Shown here one piece after another: positions 1 through 9,883 of a stretch of 64,000 bases of DNA; positions within the stretch are counted from its first letter, which is position 1, and the number at the start of each line of letters is the position of its first letter. The position numbers were made by a program, and so were the translations under genes. The stretch is taken from assembly GCF_003943935.1 (NCBI RefSeq), contig NZ_RJOB01000003.1:124001-188000 (forward strand). The letters are read 5' to 3'. The notes beneath the pieces are model-generated. The model ran no database searches. It was given only the letters and a program-made list of their open reading frames with translations, and was not told where the DNA came from. The stretch comes from Streptococcus mitis. GTDB taxonomy: Bacteria > Bacillota > Bacilli > Lactobacillales > Streptococcaceae.

Positions 1-379
1 CTTCTGAATCTGAACCATGTACAACATTTTGAATAACTTGGTTTTCTCCAGCAGCTTTTGCAAAATCACCTCGAATCGTTCCTGGCAAAGCTTCTTCTGG
101 ACGAGTTGCGCCCATCATGGTCCGCCAAGTTTCGATTACTTTGAGGCCAGAAATGATACCTACAAGAATCGGTCCTGAAGTCATAAATTCACGAATCGGT
201 GGGTAAAAACTCTGACCAACCAAGTCCTGATAGTGCTGATCAATCAACTCTTCTGAAACCTGTGAACGCAACTCTAATTTTTCGATTGTAAAGCCACGCT
301 GTTCGATGCGTTTCAACACTTCACCTACTAATCCTCTTTTTACACCATCTGGTTTAATGATAAAGAATGTTTGTTCCAT
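1..379 (-). CDS. ndk: Nucleoside-diphosphate kinase, 3'-truncated by window edge
   Basis: Transfers the gamma-phosphate from NTPs to NDPs and so balances nucleotide pools in the cytoplasm. The ATG at 379 follows an AAAGGAGAC ribosome site. The protein opens [16 protein letters not shown], the usual Ndk start, and runs 126 codons to the window edge. It includes NVVHGSD, whose histidine is the phosphorylated catalytic residue. The family is about 137 residues in streptococci, so only the last dozen or so are missing. It lies downstream of rpoC in the same direction, but a terminator at 458-477 and its own -10 separate the two. Confidence 0.96.
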   Translation of the reverse strand, partial: MEQTFFIIKPDGVKRGLVGEVLKRIEQRGFTIEKLELRSQVSEELIDQHYQDLVGQSFYPPIREFMTSGPILVGIISGLKVIETWRTMMGATRPEEALPGTIRGDFAKAAGENQVIQNVVHGSDSE

Positions 380-409
380 ACCCGTCTCCTTTGTCAGCTT
401 CTTTCTTTT

Positions 410-418
410 ATTTTACCA
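410..418 (-). promoter_or_regulatory. Extended -10 promoter of ndk
   Basis: On the minus strand TGG-TAAAAT forms an extended -10 about 30 bases before the ndk start. No good -35 is visible at the right spacing, which is usual for extended -10 promoters. Confidence 0.5.
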
Positions 419-457
419 CATTTCATGGAAAAATGGAGAAAGTTTTCAGAAAATAAA

Positions 458-477
458 AGAGAACCCGAAGGCTCTCT
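458..477 (-). terminator. Terminator of the rpoBC operon
   Basis: Minus strand: AGAGAGCC and GGGTTCTCT form an 8-bp stem around a UUCG-like loop, followed by TTTATTTTC. It starts nine bases after the rpoC stop codon. Confidence 0.85.
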
Positions 478-486
478 CATCTGCTT

Positions 487-3400
487 TTATTCTACTGTTT
501 CTTCCACAGTTTCAACGGCAGTATCCACAACTACTTCTGTTGTTTCTTCGTTTCCTTCTTCCTCTACTGGAGGATTAAGGTATTCTTCTTCGTTGATAGC
601 ATGTGGTTCAAGGTTACGGTAACGGGCCATACCAGTACCTGCTGGGATGATTTTACCGATGATAACATTTTCCTTAAGTCCAAGGAGATGGTCTTTCTTA
701 CCACGGATAGCCGCATCAGTAAGGACACGAGTTGTTTCCTGGAAGGAAGCTGCTGACAAGAAACTGTTTGTTTCAAGTGAGGCTTTGGTAATTCCCATAA
801 GGACTGGTCGACCAGTCGCGGGAACTCCACCCGCGACAAGGACATCTTTGTTGGCATCTGTAAAGTCATTGATATCCATGAGGGTACCCATGAGAAGATC
901 TGTGTCACCTGGATCCATGACACGGACTTTACGGATCATTTGACGAACCATTACCTCGATGTGTTTGTCACCGATTTCCACCCCTTGGCTACGGTAAACT
1001 TTTTGTACTTCACCGAGAAGATAAGTTTCAACTGACAAGACATCACGAACTGCAAGGAGACGTTTTGGTTGGATAGAACCTTCTGTAAGAGCAGCACCAC
1101 GCGCTACTTGGTCCCCAACTTCGACACGCATACGAGCTGTAAATGGAACGACATATTCACCTTCACCAGTTTCACCCTTAACAAAGACTTTCTTAGTACG
1201 AGTTGATGCATCTTCTTCGATAGCGGTAACTTGTCCTTTAACCTCTGTGATAACCGCTTCCCCTTTAGGATTGCGGGCTTCAAAGATTTCTTGGACACGA
1301 GGAAGACCCTGAGTGATATCGGTATTTGAGGCAACCCCACCCGTGTGGAAGGTACGCATTGTAAGCTGTGTACCAGGTTCCCCGATAGATTGGGCAGCGA
1401 TTGTACCAACTGCTTCACCAACTTCAACCGCATCACCAGTCGCCAAGTTGATACCATAACAGTGACGGCAGACACCGTGACGAGTATTACATGTAAATAC
1501 TGAGCGGATAGTTACTTCTTCCACACCAGCATTGACAATTTCACGCGCCTTGTCTTCTGTAATCAACTCATTTGGACCAATGATCACTGCACCAGTTTCT
1601 GGATGTTTAACAGTTTTCTTAGTGTAACGACCATTGAGACGCTCTTCGAGAGACTCGATCATCTCTTTTCCTTCTGCGATAGAGCGGATCAAGAGACCAC
1701 GGTCAGTTCCACAGTCGTCCTCACGGATGATAACGTCTTGGGCAACGTCAACCAAACGACGAGTCAAGTAACCTGAGTCGGCTGTCTTAAGGGCCGTATC
1801 GGTCATACCTTTACGGGCACCGTGAGTTGAGAAGAACATTTCGAGTACTGACAAACCTTCGCGGAAGTTTGAAAGGATTGGCAATTCCATTATACGTCCG
1901 TTCGGAGCAGCCATCAGACCACGCATACCGGCAAGCTGTGAGAAGTTTGAGATGTTACCACGGGCTCCAGAGTCCATCATCATAACGATTGGGTTCTTAG
2001 GATCTTGGTTGGCAATCAAACGTTTCTCTAGTTTTTCACGGGCAGCACGCCATTCAGCTGTAACAGCATTGTAACGCTCGTCGTCTGTAATCATACCACG
2101 ACGGAATTGTTTTGTGATTTGTTCTACACGTTTGTGTGATTCTTCAATGATTTCAGCCTTGTCATCAACGACTGGGATATCGGCAATCCCCACTGTCAAT
2201 CCTGCAAGAGTTGAGTGGTGGTAACCGAGGTTCTTCATACGGTCAAGTAGGGCAGAAGTTTCTGTCGTACGGAAACGTTTGAAGATTTCAGCGATGATAT
2301 TTCCAAGGTTTTTCTTCTTGAATGGAGGGTTGAGTTCAAGTTTGCTGATAGCTTCCTTGATATCTCCACCAAGTGGCAAGAAGTATTTAGCTGGAACGCC
2401 TTCCGTCAAGTTGGCATTGTTTGGTTCTTGCAAGTATGGTAGACCCTCTGGCATGATGTCGTTGAAGAGGATTTTACCAACTGTTGTAAGCAAGACCTTG
2501 TGTTTTTGCTCTTCTGTCCATGGTTTGTTGAGACTGTCAGTTGCGATACCAACACGCGAGTGGAGGTGAACATAACCATTGCGGTAAGCCATAACAGCTT
2601 CGTCACGGTCTTTGAAGACCATTCCTTCACCTTCACGACCAGCTTCTTCCATGGTCAAGTAGTAGTTACCCAAAACCATGTCCTGAGATGGTGTAACAAC
2701 TGGTTTACCATCTTTCGGGTTCAAGATGTGCTCAGCAGCGAGCATGAGGATACGCGCTTCTGCTTGGGCTTCTTCTGAAAGCGGTACGTGGATGGCCATT
2801 TGGTCCCCGTCAAAGTCGGCATTGTAGGCTTCACAGACAAGTGGGTGCAAGCGAAGAGCCTTACCATCAATCAAGACAGGCTCGAAGGCTTGGATACCCA
2901 AACGGTGAAGGGTCGGTGCGCGGTTAAGAAGTACTGGGTGTTCTTTGATTACTTCTTCAAGGATATCCCAGATGCGTTCGTCTCCACGTTCCACCAAGCG
3001 TTTAGCTGCTTTGACGTTTTGCACGATATCACGCGCAACGATTTCACGCATCACGAATGGTTTAAAGAGCTCAATTGCCATTTCACGTGGCACACCACAT
3101 TGGTACATCTTAAGAGTTGGACCAACGGCGATAACGGAACGTCCTGAGAAGTCAACACGTTTACCGAGCAAGTTTTGACGGAAGCGTCCTTGTTTACCTT
3201 TAAGCATGTGGCTCAATGATTTCAGTGGACGGCTACCTGGCCCTGTGATTGGACGACCACGACGACCATTGTCAATCAAAGCGTCAACCGCTTCTTGAAG
3301 CATACGCTTCTCATTTTGAACGATGATACCTGGTGCATTCAACTCAAGCAAACGAGCCAAACGGTTGTTACGGTTGATAACACGGCGGTACAGGTCGTTC

Positions 3401-4164
3401 AAGTCAGATGAGGCAAAACGGCCACCATCCAACTGCAACATTGGACGAAGATCTGGTGGAATAACCGGAAGGATGTTGAGAATCATCCATTCAGGTTTGT
3501 TTCCAGACTTGTAAAAGGCATCCAAAACATCCAAACGACGGATGGCTTTGATACGTTTTTGTCCAGTTGCTGTTTTCAATTCTTCTTTGAGTTCAGCAAT
3601 TTCTTTTTCAAGATCTACTTGTTTCAAAAGGTCTTGAATGGCTTCGGCACCCATTTTGGCAACGAATGAACCATAACCATACTCACGCAAGCGCTCACGG
3701 TATTCGCGCTCTGTCATGATAGACTTGTGCTCAAGTGGTGTATCCTTCGGATCAATCACCACATAAGCCGCAAAGTAGATCACTTCCTCAAGGGCACGAG
3801 GGCTCATATCAAGGGTCAAGCCCATACGGCTTGGAATCCCCTTGAAGTACCAGATGTGAGATACAGGAGCTTTCAACTCGATGTGCCCCATACGCTCACG
3901 ACGAACTTTTGTACGCGTTACTTCAACTCCACAACGGTCACAAACAATTCCTCTGTAACGAATGCGTTTGTACTTACCACAAGCACATTCCCAGTCTTTT
4001 GTAGGACCAAAGATAACTTCATCAAAGAGTCCTTCACGTTCTGGTTTCAAAGTACGGTAATTGATTGTTTCAGGTTTTTTGACTTCTCCATAAGACCATG
4101 AACGGACTTTACTTGGAGAAGCTAGGGTGATTTGCATACTTTTAAAACGATTTACATCAACCAC
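487..4164 (-). CDS. rpoC: DNA-directed RNA polymerase subunit beta'
   Basis: Catalytic beta' subunit of RNA polymerase, 1225 residues. Seen in order: the N-terminal zinc-binding cysteines (CACGKYKR and CDRCG), the absolutely conserved active-site loop [10 protein letters not shown] that chelates the catalytic magnesium, the second cysteine cluster near [13 protein letters not shown], and the trigger-loop region around [19 protein letters not shown]. The C-terminus carries an acidic Glu/Thr/Val-rich tail of about 25 residues, which is variable in the family. ATG start, 32 bases after rpoB, so the two are cotranscribed. Intact, with no unusual residues noticed. Confidence 0.99.
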   Translation of the reverse strand: MVDVNRFKSMQITLASPSKVRSWSYGEVKKPETINYRTLKPEREGLFDEVIFGPTKDWECACGKYKRIRYRGIVCDRCGVEVTRTKVRRERMGHIELKAPVSHIWYFKGIPSRMGLTLDMSPRALEEVIYFAAYVVIDPKDTPLEHKSIMTEREYRERLREYGYGSFVAKMGAEAIQDLLKQVDLEKEIAELKEELKTATGQKRIKAIRRLDVLDAFYKSGNKPEWMILNILPVIPPDLRPMLQLDGGRFASSDLNDLYRRVINRNNRLARLLELNAPGIIVQNEKRMLQEAVDALIDNGRRGRPITGPGSRPLKSLSHMLKGKQGRFRQNLLGKRVDFSGRSVIAVGPTLKMYQCGVPREMAIELFKPFVMREIVARDIVQNVKAAKRLVERGDERIWDILEEVIKEHPVLLNRAPTLHRLGIQAFEPVLIDGKALRLHPLVCEAYNADFDGDQMAIHVPLSEEAQAEARILMLAAEHILNPKDGKPVVTPSQDMVLGNYYLTMEEAGREGEGMVFKDRDEAVMAYRNGYVHLHSRVGIATDSLNKPWTEEQKHKVLLTTVGKILFNDIMPEGLPYLQEPNNANLTEGVPAKYFLPLGGDIKEAISKLELNPPFKKKNLGNIIAEIFKRFRTTETSALLDRMKNLGYHHSTLAGLTVGIADIPVVDDKAEIIEESHKRVEQITKQFRRGMITDDERYNAVTAEWRAAREKLEKRLIANQDPKNPIVMMMDSGARGNISNFSQLAGMRGLMAAPNGRIMELPILSNFREGLSVLEMFFSTHGARKGMTDTALKTADSGYLTRRLVDVAQDVIIREDDCGTDRGLLIRSIAEGKEMIESLEERLNGRYTKKTVKHPETGAVIIGPNELITEDKAREIVNAGVEEVTIRSVFTCNTRHGVCRHCYGINLATGDAVEVGEAVGTIAAQSIGEPGTQLTMRTFHTGGVASNTDITQGLPRVQEIFEARNPKGEAVITEVKGQVTAIEEDASTRTKKVFVKGETGEGEYVVPFTARMRVEVGDQVARGAALTEGSIQPKRLLAVRDVLSVETYLLGEVQKVYRSQGVEIGDKHIEVMVRQMIRKVRVMDPGDTDLLMGTLMDINDFTDANKDVLVAGGVPATGRPVLMGITKASLETNSFLSAASFQETTRVLTDAAIRGKKDHLLGLKENVIIGKIIPAGTGMARYRNLEPHAINEEEYLNPPVEEEGNEETTEVVVDTAVETVEETVE

Positions 4165-4196
4165 TATTTCTTCCCTTTCTATTCTAAGTGAACTGC

Positions 4197-7100
4197 TTAT
4201 TCTTCTTCAGCAGCTTCTTCTGTTGCTTCCGCTTCCGATTCTTTCTCAGCTTCTTCAGCTTCAAAGGCTGCTTTAGCCTCTTGGGCTGCTTTTTCGCGGG
4301 CTTTTTCAAGGTCATCTACGTGGATGACATCTTCGTCCATTCCTTCATCCAAGTCGCGAAGCTCCACTTCTTGGTCATCTTCGTCAAGAACACGCATGTC
4401 AAGACCAAGAGATTGCAATTCTTTGACAAGAACTCGGAAGGATTCTGGAACACCTGGTTTTGGAATTGGTTTTCCTTTTGTAATAGCTTCATAAGCTTTC
4501 AAACGTCCGTTGATATCGTCAGACTTGTAAGTCAAGATTTCTTGAAGGACATTTGAAGCACCATAGGCTTCAAGAGCCCAAACCTCCATCTCACCGAAAC
4601 GTTGTCCACCAAACTGCGCTTTACCTCCGAGTGGTTGTTGGGTAACCGTTGAGTATGGTCCGACTGAACGAGCGTGCAATTTATCGTCAACCATGTGGTG
4701 GAGTTTGATCATGTACATGACTCCGACAGAAACACGGTTATCAAACGGTTCCCCAGTACGGCCATCGTAAAGGATCGTTTTAGCATCGCTATCCATACCA
4801 GCTTCTTTAACAGTTGACCAAAGGTCTTCAGAACTTGCTCCGTCAAAGACTGGTGTTGCTATGTGAATACCAAGAGTACGAGCAGCCATACCAAGGTGGA
4901 GCTCCATAACCTGTCCGATATTCATACGTGATGGCACCCCAAGTGGGTTCAACATGATATCGACTGGAGTTCCATCTGGAAGGTAAGGCATATCTTCTAC
5001 AGGAACGATACGAGAGACAACCCCTTTATTTCCGTGACGTCCGGCCATCTTATCTCCGACCTTGATCTTACGTTTTTGAGCGATATAAACGCGAACCAGC
5101 ATATTAACACCTGATTGCAACTCATCTCCATTTGCACGTGTAAAGATCTTAACATCACGAACGACACCATCGGCACCGTGCGGTACACGAAGAGAAGTGT
5201 CACGTACTTCACGAGATTTGTCTCCGAAGATAGCGTGCAAGAGGCGTTCTTCAGCTGAAAGGTCTTTCTCACCCTTAGGTGTTACTTTACCTACAAGAAT
5301 ATCGCCTTCTTTAACCTCAGCACCGATACGGATAATACCCATTTCGTCAAGGTCTTTAAGAGCATCTTCCCCAACGTTTGGAATTTCACGCGTAATTTCT
5401 TCAGGTCCAAGCTTTGTATCGCGTGTTTCTGATTCGTATTCTTCAAGGTGAACAGATGTATAAACATCGTCTTTCACCAAGCGTTCGCTCATGATAACGG
5501 CATCCTCGAAGTTGTAACCTTCCCAAGTCATGTAGGCAACGATTGGGTTTTGACCAAGCGCCATTTCTCCATTTTCCATAGAAGGTCCGTCAGCGATGAA
5601 ATCGCCTTTTTCAACGATATCGCCAACTTTTACGAGAGTACGTTGGTTGTAGGCAGTACCTGAGTTTGAACGACGGAATTTTTGGATGTGGTAAACATCC
5701 AATGAACCATCTTCACGACGAACTTCTACCTTGTCAGCATCTGCATAAGTAACTTTACCATCATACTGAGCAATCACAGCCGCTCCAGAATCGTGGGCTG
5801 CTTGGTATTCCATACCAGTACCAACGTAAGGTGCCTGAGGATTGATCAATGGCACAGCCTGACGTTGCATGTTGGCACCCATGAGGGCACGGTTGGAGTC
5901 ATCGTTTTCCAAGAAAGGAATACATGCTGTCGCAACGGCAACTACCTGTTTTGGTGAAACGTCCATGTAGTCAACAATATTAGCTGGATACTCTTGGTTG
6001 ACCCCTTGGTGACGTCCCATGACAATCTTCTCAGCAAAGGTTCCATCTTCGTTAAGACGAGAGTTTGCCTGAGCTACAGTATATTCATCTTCCTCATCGG
6101 CTGTCAACCAAACGATTTCGTTCGTAACAACACCTGTTTCACGGTCAACCTTACGGTACGGTGTTTGAACAAAACCATACTTGTTCAAGTGTCCGTAAGA
6201 TGACAAGTTGTTAATCAAACCGATGTTAGGTCCTTCAGGCGTCTCGATTGGACACATACGACCATAGTGAGTGTAGTGCACGTCACGTACTTCATATCCA
6301 GCACGGTCACGAGTCAAACCACCAGGTCCTAAGGCTGACAAACGGCGTTTGTGAGACAACTCAGAAAGCGGGTTGTGTTGGTCCATGAACTGTGACAACT
6401 GTGAAGAACCGAAGAATTCTTTAACCGCAGCTGTTACAGGACGGATATTGATAATTTGTTGTGGTGTCAAGACTTCATTGTCTTGGACAGACATACGTTC
6501 ACGGACATTACGTTCCATACGAGAAAGTCCAAGACGTACTTGGTTAGCGAGCAATTCACCAACCGCACGGATACGACGGTTTCCAAGGTGGTCGATATCA
6601 TCTACACGGCCAAGTCCTTCAGCCAAGTTGAGGAAGTAGCTCATCTCAGCAAGAATATCTGCTGGGGTGACGATACGAACCTTGTCATCTGGATTGGCAT
6701 TACCAATGATAGTTACAACACGATCTGGATCCGTTGGTGCAACAACCTTGAATTTTTGAAGAACAACAGGTTCAGTCACAACGGCTGCATCATTTGGAAT
6801 GTAAACAATCTTGTTCAAGTCGCCATCCAAATAGCTTTCGATGCTTTCAATCACACTACGAGTCATGATTGTTCCAGCTTCGACCAAGATCTCTCCTGTT
6901 TCAGGGTCTACCAATGGCTCCGCAATGGTTTGGTTGAGCAAGCGTGTTTTAACATTGAGTTTTTTATTGATCTTGTAGCGACCAACTGCTGCCAAGTCAT
7001 AGCGACGTGGGTCAAAGAAACGAGCTACAAGCAAGCTACGTGAGCTTTCAGCAGTCTTAGGTTCACCTGGACGAAGGCGTTCGTAAATCTCTTTCAAAGC

Positions 7101-7808
7101 TTCGTCTGTACGAGAGTCCATTGGATTCTTGTGGATATCTTTTTCAACAGTGTTGCGAACCAATTCGCTGTCACCAAAGATATCAAAGATTTCATCATCA
7201 CCTGAGAAACCAAGCGCACGAACCAAGGTTGTAAATGGAATCTTACGAGTACGGTCGATACGAGTGTAGGCAATATCTTTTGAATCGCTTTCAAGCTCCA
7301 ACCAAGCTCCACGGTTAGGAATAACAGTTGAACCATAGCCCACTTTACCGTTTTTATCAACTTTGTCATTAAAGTAAACACCTGGTGAGCGAACCAACTG
7401 AGATACGATGATACGTTCACCACCATTGATGATGAAAGTACCCATTTCGGTCATAATTGGGAAATCACCAAAGAAAACTTCTTGGGTCTTGATTTCGCCT
7501 GTTTCTTTATTGATCAAGCGGAAGGTTACAAAAATTGGTGCTGAGTAGCTAGCATCGTGAATACGAGCTTCTTCTAGCGTGTATTTTGGTTCCTTGATTT
7601 CATATCCAACAAATTCCAACTCCATCGTGTCTGTGAAGTTTGAAATTGGCAATACATCTTCAAACACTTCCTTCAGACCGTGGTCTAGGAAAGCTTTGAA
7701 TGAATCAGTTTGAATTTCAATCAAATTTGGTAAGTCAAGAACTTCTTTGATTCTTGAAAAACTACGACGGGTACGATGTTTCCCGTATTGAACGTCATGT
7801 CCTGCCAA
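4197..7808 (-). CDS. rpoB: DNA-directed RNA polymerase subunit beta (TTG start)
   Basis: Beta subunit of RNA polymerase and target of rifamycins. The reading frame is open from a TTG at 7847, but the TTG at 7808 is preferred: it follows a perfect AAAGGAGAA ribosome site (7814-7822) and gives the usual 1203-residue streptococcal protein starting with [10 protein letters not shown]. The rifampicin cluster [20 protein letters not shown] is wild type, with Asp476 and His486 in this numbering (489 and 499 in the 13-residue-longer numbering), so no rifampicin-resistance substitution is seen there. The C-terminus has a Glu/Ala-rich acidic tail. It is first in the operon, with rpoC 32 bases downstream. 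Confidence 0.98.
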   Translation of the reverse strand: MAGHDVQYGKHRTRRSFSRIKEVLDLPNLIEIQTDSFKAFLDHGLKEVFEDVLPISNFTDTMELEFVGYEIKEPKYTLEEARIHDASYSAPIFVTFRLINKETGEIKTQEVFFGDFPIMTEMGTFIINGGERIIVSQLVRSPGVYFNDKVDKNGKVGYGSTVIPNRGAWLELESDSKDIAYTRIDRTRKIPFTTLVRALGFSGDDEIFDIFGDSELVRNTVEKDIHKNPMDSRTDEALKEIYERLRPGEPKTAESSRSLLVARFFDPRRYDLAAVGRYKINKKLNVKTRLLNQTIAEPLVDPETGEILVEAGTIMTRSVIESIESYLDGDLNKIVYIPNDAAVVTEPVVLQKFKVVAPTDPDRVVTIIGNANPDDKVRIVTPADILAEMSYFLNLAEGLGRVDDIDHLGNRRIRAVGELLANQVRLGLSRMERNVRERMSVQDNEVLTPQQIINIRPVTAAVKEFFGSSQLSQFMDQHNPLSELSHKRRLSALGPGGLTRDRAGYEVRDVHYTHYGRMCPIETPEGPNIGLINNLSSYGHLNKYGFVQTPYRKVDRETGVVTNEIVWLTADEEDEYTVAQANSRLNEDGTFAEKIVMGRHQGVNQEYPANIVDYMDVSPKQVVAVATACIPFLENDDSNRALMGANMQRQAVPLINPQAPYVGTGMEYQAAHDSGAAVIAQYDGKVTYADADKVEVRREDGSLDVYHIQKFRRSNSGTAYNQRTLVKVGDIVEKGDFIADGPSMENGEMALGQNPIVAYMTWEGYNFEDAVIMSERLVKDDVYTSVHLEEYESETRDTKLGPEEITREIPNVGEDALKDLDEMGIIRIGAEVKEGDILVGKVTPKGEKDLSAEERLLHAIFGDKSREVRDTSLRVPHGADGVVRDVKIFTRANGDELQSGVNMLVRVYIAQKRKIKVGDKMAGRHGNKGVVSRIVPVEDMPYLPDGTPVDIMLNPLGVPSRMNIGQVMELHLGMAARTLGIHIATPVFDGASSEDLWSTVKEAGMDSDAKTILYDGRTGEPFDNRVSVGVMYMIKLHHMVDDKLHARSVGPYSTVTQQPLGGKAQFGGQRFGEMEVWALEAYGASNVLQEILTYKSDDINGRLKAYEAITKGKPIPKPGVPESFRVLVKELQSLGLDMRVLDEDDQEVELRDLDEGMDEDVIHVDDLEKAREKAAQEAKAAFEAEEAEKESEAEATEEAAEEE

Positions 7809-8056
7809 GATGATTCTCCTTTGTAAATAAGTTCCAAGCCTTGTCAATCAGGCTTTTCTAATCGTCATATGGTTTTAAAAACCCCTATCACCGTGTCCCT
7901 TTGATGAATTTTCAGAATCTTTAAGTCTTTGTTACAAATGCTCAAAATCATGAAAAAAAGCACAAAAAGAGCAGCTAAATCTGACTTTTTCAGAAGATTT
8001 AACTGCTGTGAGCCTTGTCTGGACAATATTTCAGACAAAACCTACGACAAATGATT
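7809..8056 (-). promoter_or_regulatory. Structured rpoB leader, Lacto-rpoB type
   Basis: About 250 bases lie between the inferred transcript start and rpoB, with no gene. They contain a strong terminator-like hairpin (7971-8006) and a smaller hairpin, AAGCCT/AGGCTT at 7836-7855, just above the ribosome site. A conserved RNA motif called Lacto-rpoB has been described in this position in Lactobacillales. The match here is by position and by the presence of structure; no covariance search was possible. Confidence 0.55.
7971..8006 (-). terminator. Terminator-like hairpin inside the rpoB leader
   Basis: Minus strand: GCAGTTAAATCT pairs with AGATTTAGCTGC over 12 bp (one U-G), with a 12-base loop. 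TCTTTTTG follows, then a second run of seven T. A hairpin plus U-run 50-85 bases after the promoter and 160 before the start codon looks like an attenuator of rpoBC. Confidence 0.7.
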
Positions 8057-8062
8057 ATTTAC

Positions 8063-8091
8063 ATTATACCCTAATTAGCTAGATTTTTCAA
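8063..8091 (-). promoter_or_regulatory. rpoBC promoter
   Basis: Minus strand TTGAAA (8086-8091), 17-bp spacer, TATAAT (8063-8068). This is close to the sigma-A consensus. Confidence 0.85.
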
Positions 8092-8233
8092 GGGAATTGA
8101 CGATTTTTTGACAAAATCTTTTCCTATGAGAATTCGCATTCTACTATCACTTTGCAAACTTCATTTTCAGTTTAATAGCCCAAGAAAAATATAGTAAATT
8201 TAGATTTTCCTATTTTATCCTAGCCTATTTTTC

Positions 8234-8262
8234 TTGACTTTACTCGCTTTTTCTTTTAATAT
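8234..8262 (+). promoter_or_regulatory. Promoter of the Mga-family regulator gene
   Basis: TTGACT (8234-8239), 17-bp spacer, TAATAT (8257-8262), about 30 bases before the start codon at 8292. The very AT-rich sequence leaves the exact -10 uncertain. Confidence 0.55.
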
Positions 8263-8291
8263 ATATGTATAAATATATAAGGAGGTTTGTT

Positions 8292-9770
8292 ATGGATATT
8301 TTGCTTTCTGAAACAGAGCAAAATTTGCTAATGTTATTGGAAGAACTAGCCAAACACCAGGATTGGATACAAGATTCATCTTTATCAGAAAATCTGAATC
8401 TGTCAGCAGAAGAATTGCAAGAACACCTTTTTAAACTTGAGCAATTATTTCCAAACCTCCTTATTCGATCAAGAAAAAAAGGCATCCAATTGCAGTTTGA
8501 CTGCCAAAATAGCTTGGATCCCAAAATCGCCATCTTTGAGCAATCTGCAACCTACTCTTTTTTGAACCGTCTCTTTTTCAAAGAGGGACAATCACTTGAC
8601 CAAATAGGTCAGGAACTTTCGGCTAACCCAGAGCAGATTGAGGAAATCATCCATTGTCTCAACACTAAACTTCCACAACACTATGGCGTCAGTATCCAAC
8701 CTTCCCCTTTAGTCTTTGGAGGAGCAGAAGAAGACATCCGCGCCTTTTATCTAGACTACTTTAGCCAAGGTCATAGTTTTCTTGATTGGCCCTTCCCTTC
8801 TATTTCAGAAGAATCACTCACTCACCTGATTCAGCTATTTTTAAACGCCCAACAAGTTTCACCCAACCTCAGCGGTCTACGGCAAATCAAATATACCCTA
8901 GCTATCAATCTAGAGCGTTTAAATAAGGGACATTTCATCGAAAATCCTACTCCTCTTTTAACCAGTCACTACAGCTCCCTCATGCAGATTCCCCAGTTTG
9001 AACAAGATATCAAAAAGCTGGCTAAAAAGCTCCATTTTGAACCGAAAAAGGAGACACTGGAACAGCTATTTTCAAACCCAATCAAATCTCTTCAAATCAC
9101 AAACAATCCTAACAATGGAGCACTGGGGGATATCCATCACATTCAAAAATCCTACCGTTTATTGAGTCAAATTCTAGAAGAGCTGGCTAAAGAATTTCAC
9201 CTACAGATTGAAAATAGAGAAGAATTGATTTGGCTCCTCCACTACACTGCCCAATCTGATTTCTTCCATCTACTTAGTGAACAGTCTCTTGACAAACAGA
9301 AATCCCAGATTTTAAACAATTATCAGGCAGAATTTCCAAAACTATTTGAAGTAAGTCAGCACAAATTCCAATCGTATCTGACTGAAATGGGGCTAGAAAA
9401 TAAATCCATTAAACTACAAGAACTTGTCTACACCTTTTCGATTCAAGGACAACGGATTTTAGTCCAATTACTTCAAAAACTTCCCAAAATACGTGTTTTA
9501 GTCATCAGTCATCTAGATAGCCATCACGCACAAAACCTTATCGACACCCTAACTCACTACGGCAACAATCTCTATCTATTTGATTCTTGGGAAGAATCTA
9601 CTATTTCTTTCTCAATTCTCAATCAAATTCCACACGATATTGTTATCACTACCTTTCCTGTTTCCAATTGTCCGAAACCCATTATTTGTAGTCGGAATCT
9701 TTCTACTGCAGAACTATTTCACCACCTCCACCTTTTGAGTTCACAAATTCATAAAGAAAGACTAGCTTAG
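8292..9770 (+). CDS. Mga-family transcriptional regulator
   Basis: A 492-residue protein in the Mga/MgrA class of streptococcal virulence regulators. Two winged-helix segments lie in the first ~120 residues (the first around residues 5-65). The middle PRD-like region includes IRAFYLDYFSQGHSFLDWPF, the kind of block seen in pneumococcal MgrA. The C-terminus has an EIIB-like segment around KIRVLVISHLDSHHAQN. The ATG at 8292 follows AAGGAGG at the right spacing, so the upstream in-frame ATG at 8265 is not used. It is monocistronic, with its own promoter and terminator. The target is unknown; spuA directly downstream is an obvious candidate, but that is inference. Confidence 0.82.
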   Translation: MDILLSETEQNLLMLLEELAKHQDWIQDSSLSENLNLSAEELQEHLFKLEQLFPNLLIRSRKKGIQLQFDCQNSLDPKIAIFEQSATYSFLNRLFFKEGQSLDQIGQELSANPEQIEEIIHCLNTKLPQHYGVSIQPSPLVFGGAEEDIRAFYLDYFSQGHSFLDWPFPSISEESLTHLIQLFLNAQQVSPNLSGLRQIKYTLAINLERLNKGHFIENPTPLLTSHYSSLMQIPQFEQDIKKLAKKLHFEPKKETLEQLFSNPIKSLQITNNPNNGALGDIHHIQKSYRLLSQILEELAKEFHLQIENREELIWLLHYTAQSDFFHLLSEQSLDKQKSQILNNYQAEFPKLFEVSQHKFQSYLTEMGLENKSIKLQELVYTFSIQGQRILVQLLQKLPKIRVLVISHLDSHHAQNLIDTLTHYGNNLYLFDSWEESTISFSILNQIPHDIVITTFPVSNCPKPIICSRNLSTAELFHHLHLLSSQIHKERLA

Positions 9771-9771
9771 T

Positions 9772-9803
9772 CGTAACAGAAAACCTGTTGCGATTTTCTT
9801 TTC
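9772..9803 (+). terminator. Terminator of the Mga-family gene
   Basis: CGTAACAG and CTGTTGCG form an 8-bp stem (one wobble) with an AAAAC loop, followed by ATTTTCTTTTC. It starts two bases after the stop codon. Confidence 0.8.
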
Positions 9804-9814
9804 GTTTAATTTCA

Positions 9815-9852
9815 AGAAAACGCTTGCATATTGTTTTACTACATGCTATACT
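9815..9852 (+). promoter_or_regulatory. spuA promoter with overlapping cre-like site
   Basis: Promoter TTGCAT (9824-9829), 17-bp spacer, TATACT (9847-9852). The -35 is overlapped by AGAAAACGCTTGCA (9815-9828), which fits the CcpA operator consensus TGWAARCGYTWNCW at all but the first position. This predicts carbon catabolite repression of the pullulanase. Confidence 0.7.
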
Positions 9853-9883
9853 GATATAGAAATTTATTGATTGGAGAATCATT

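Noticed and set aside
6456..7043. 195-codon plus-strand open frame inside rpoB
   Set aside because: Antisense shadow of a conserved gene: no ribosome site, no family features, and its composition mirrors rpoB codons.
7809..7847. Longer rpoB start at TTG 7847
   Set aside because: The TTG at 7808 has a perfect ribosome site and gives the normal 1203-residue protein; the upstream TTG has none.
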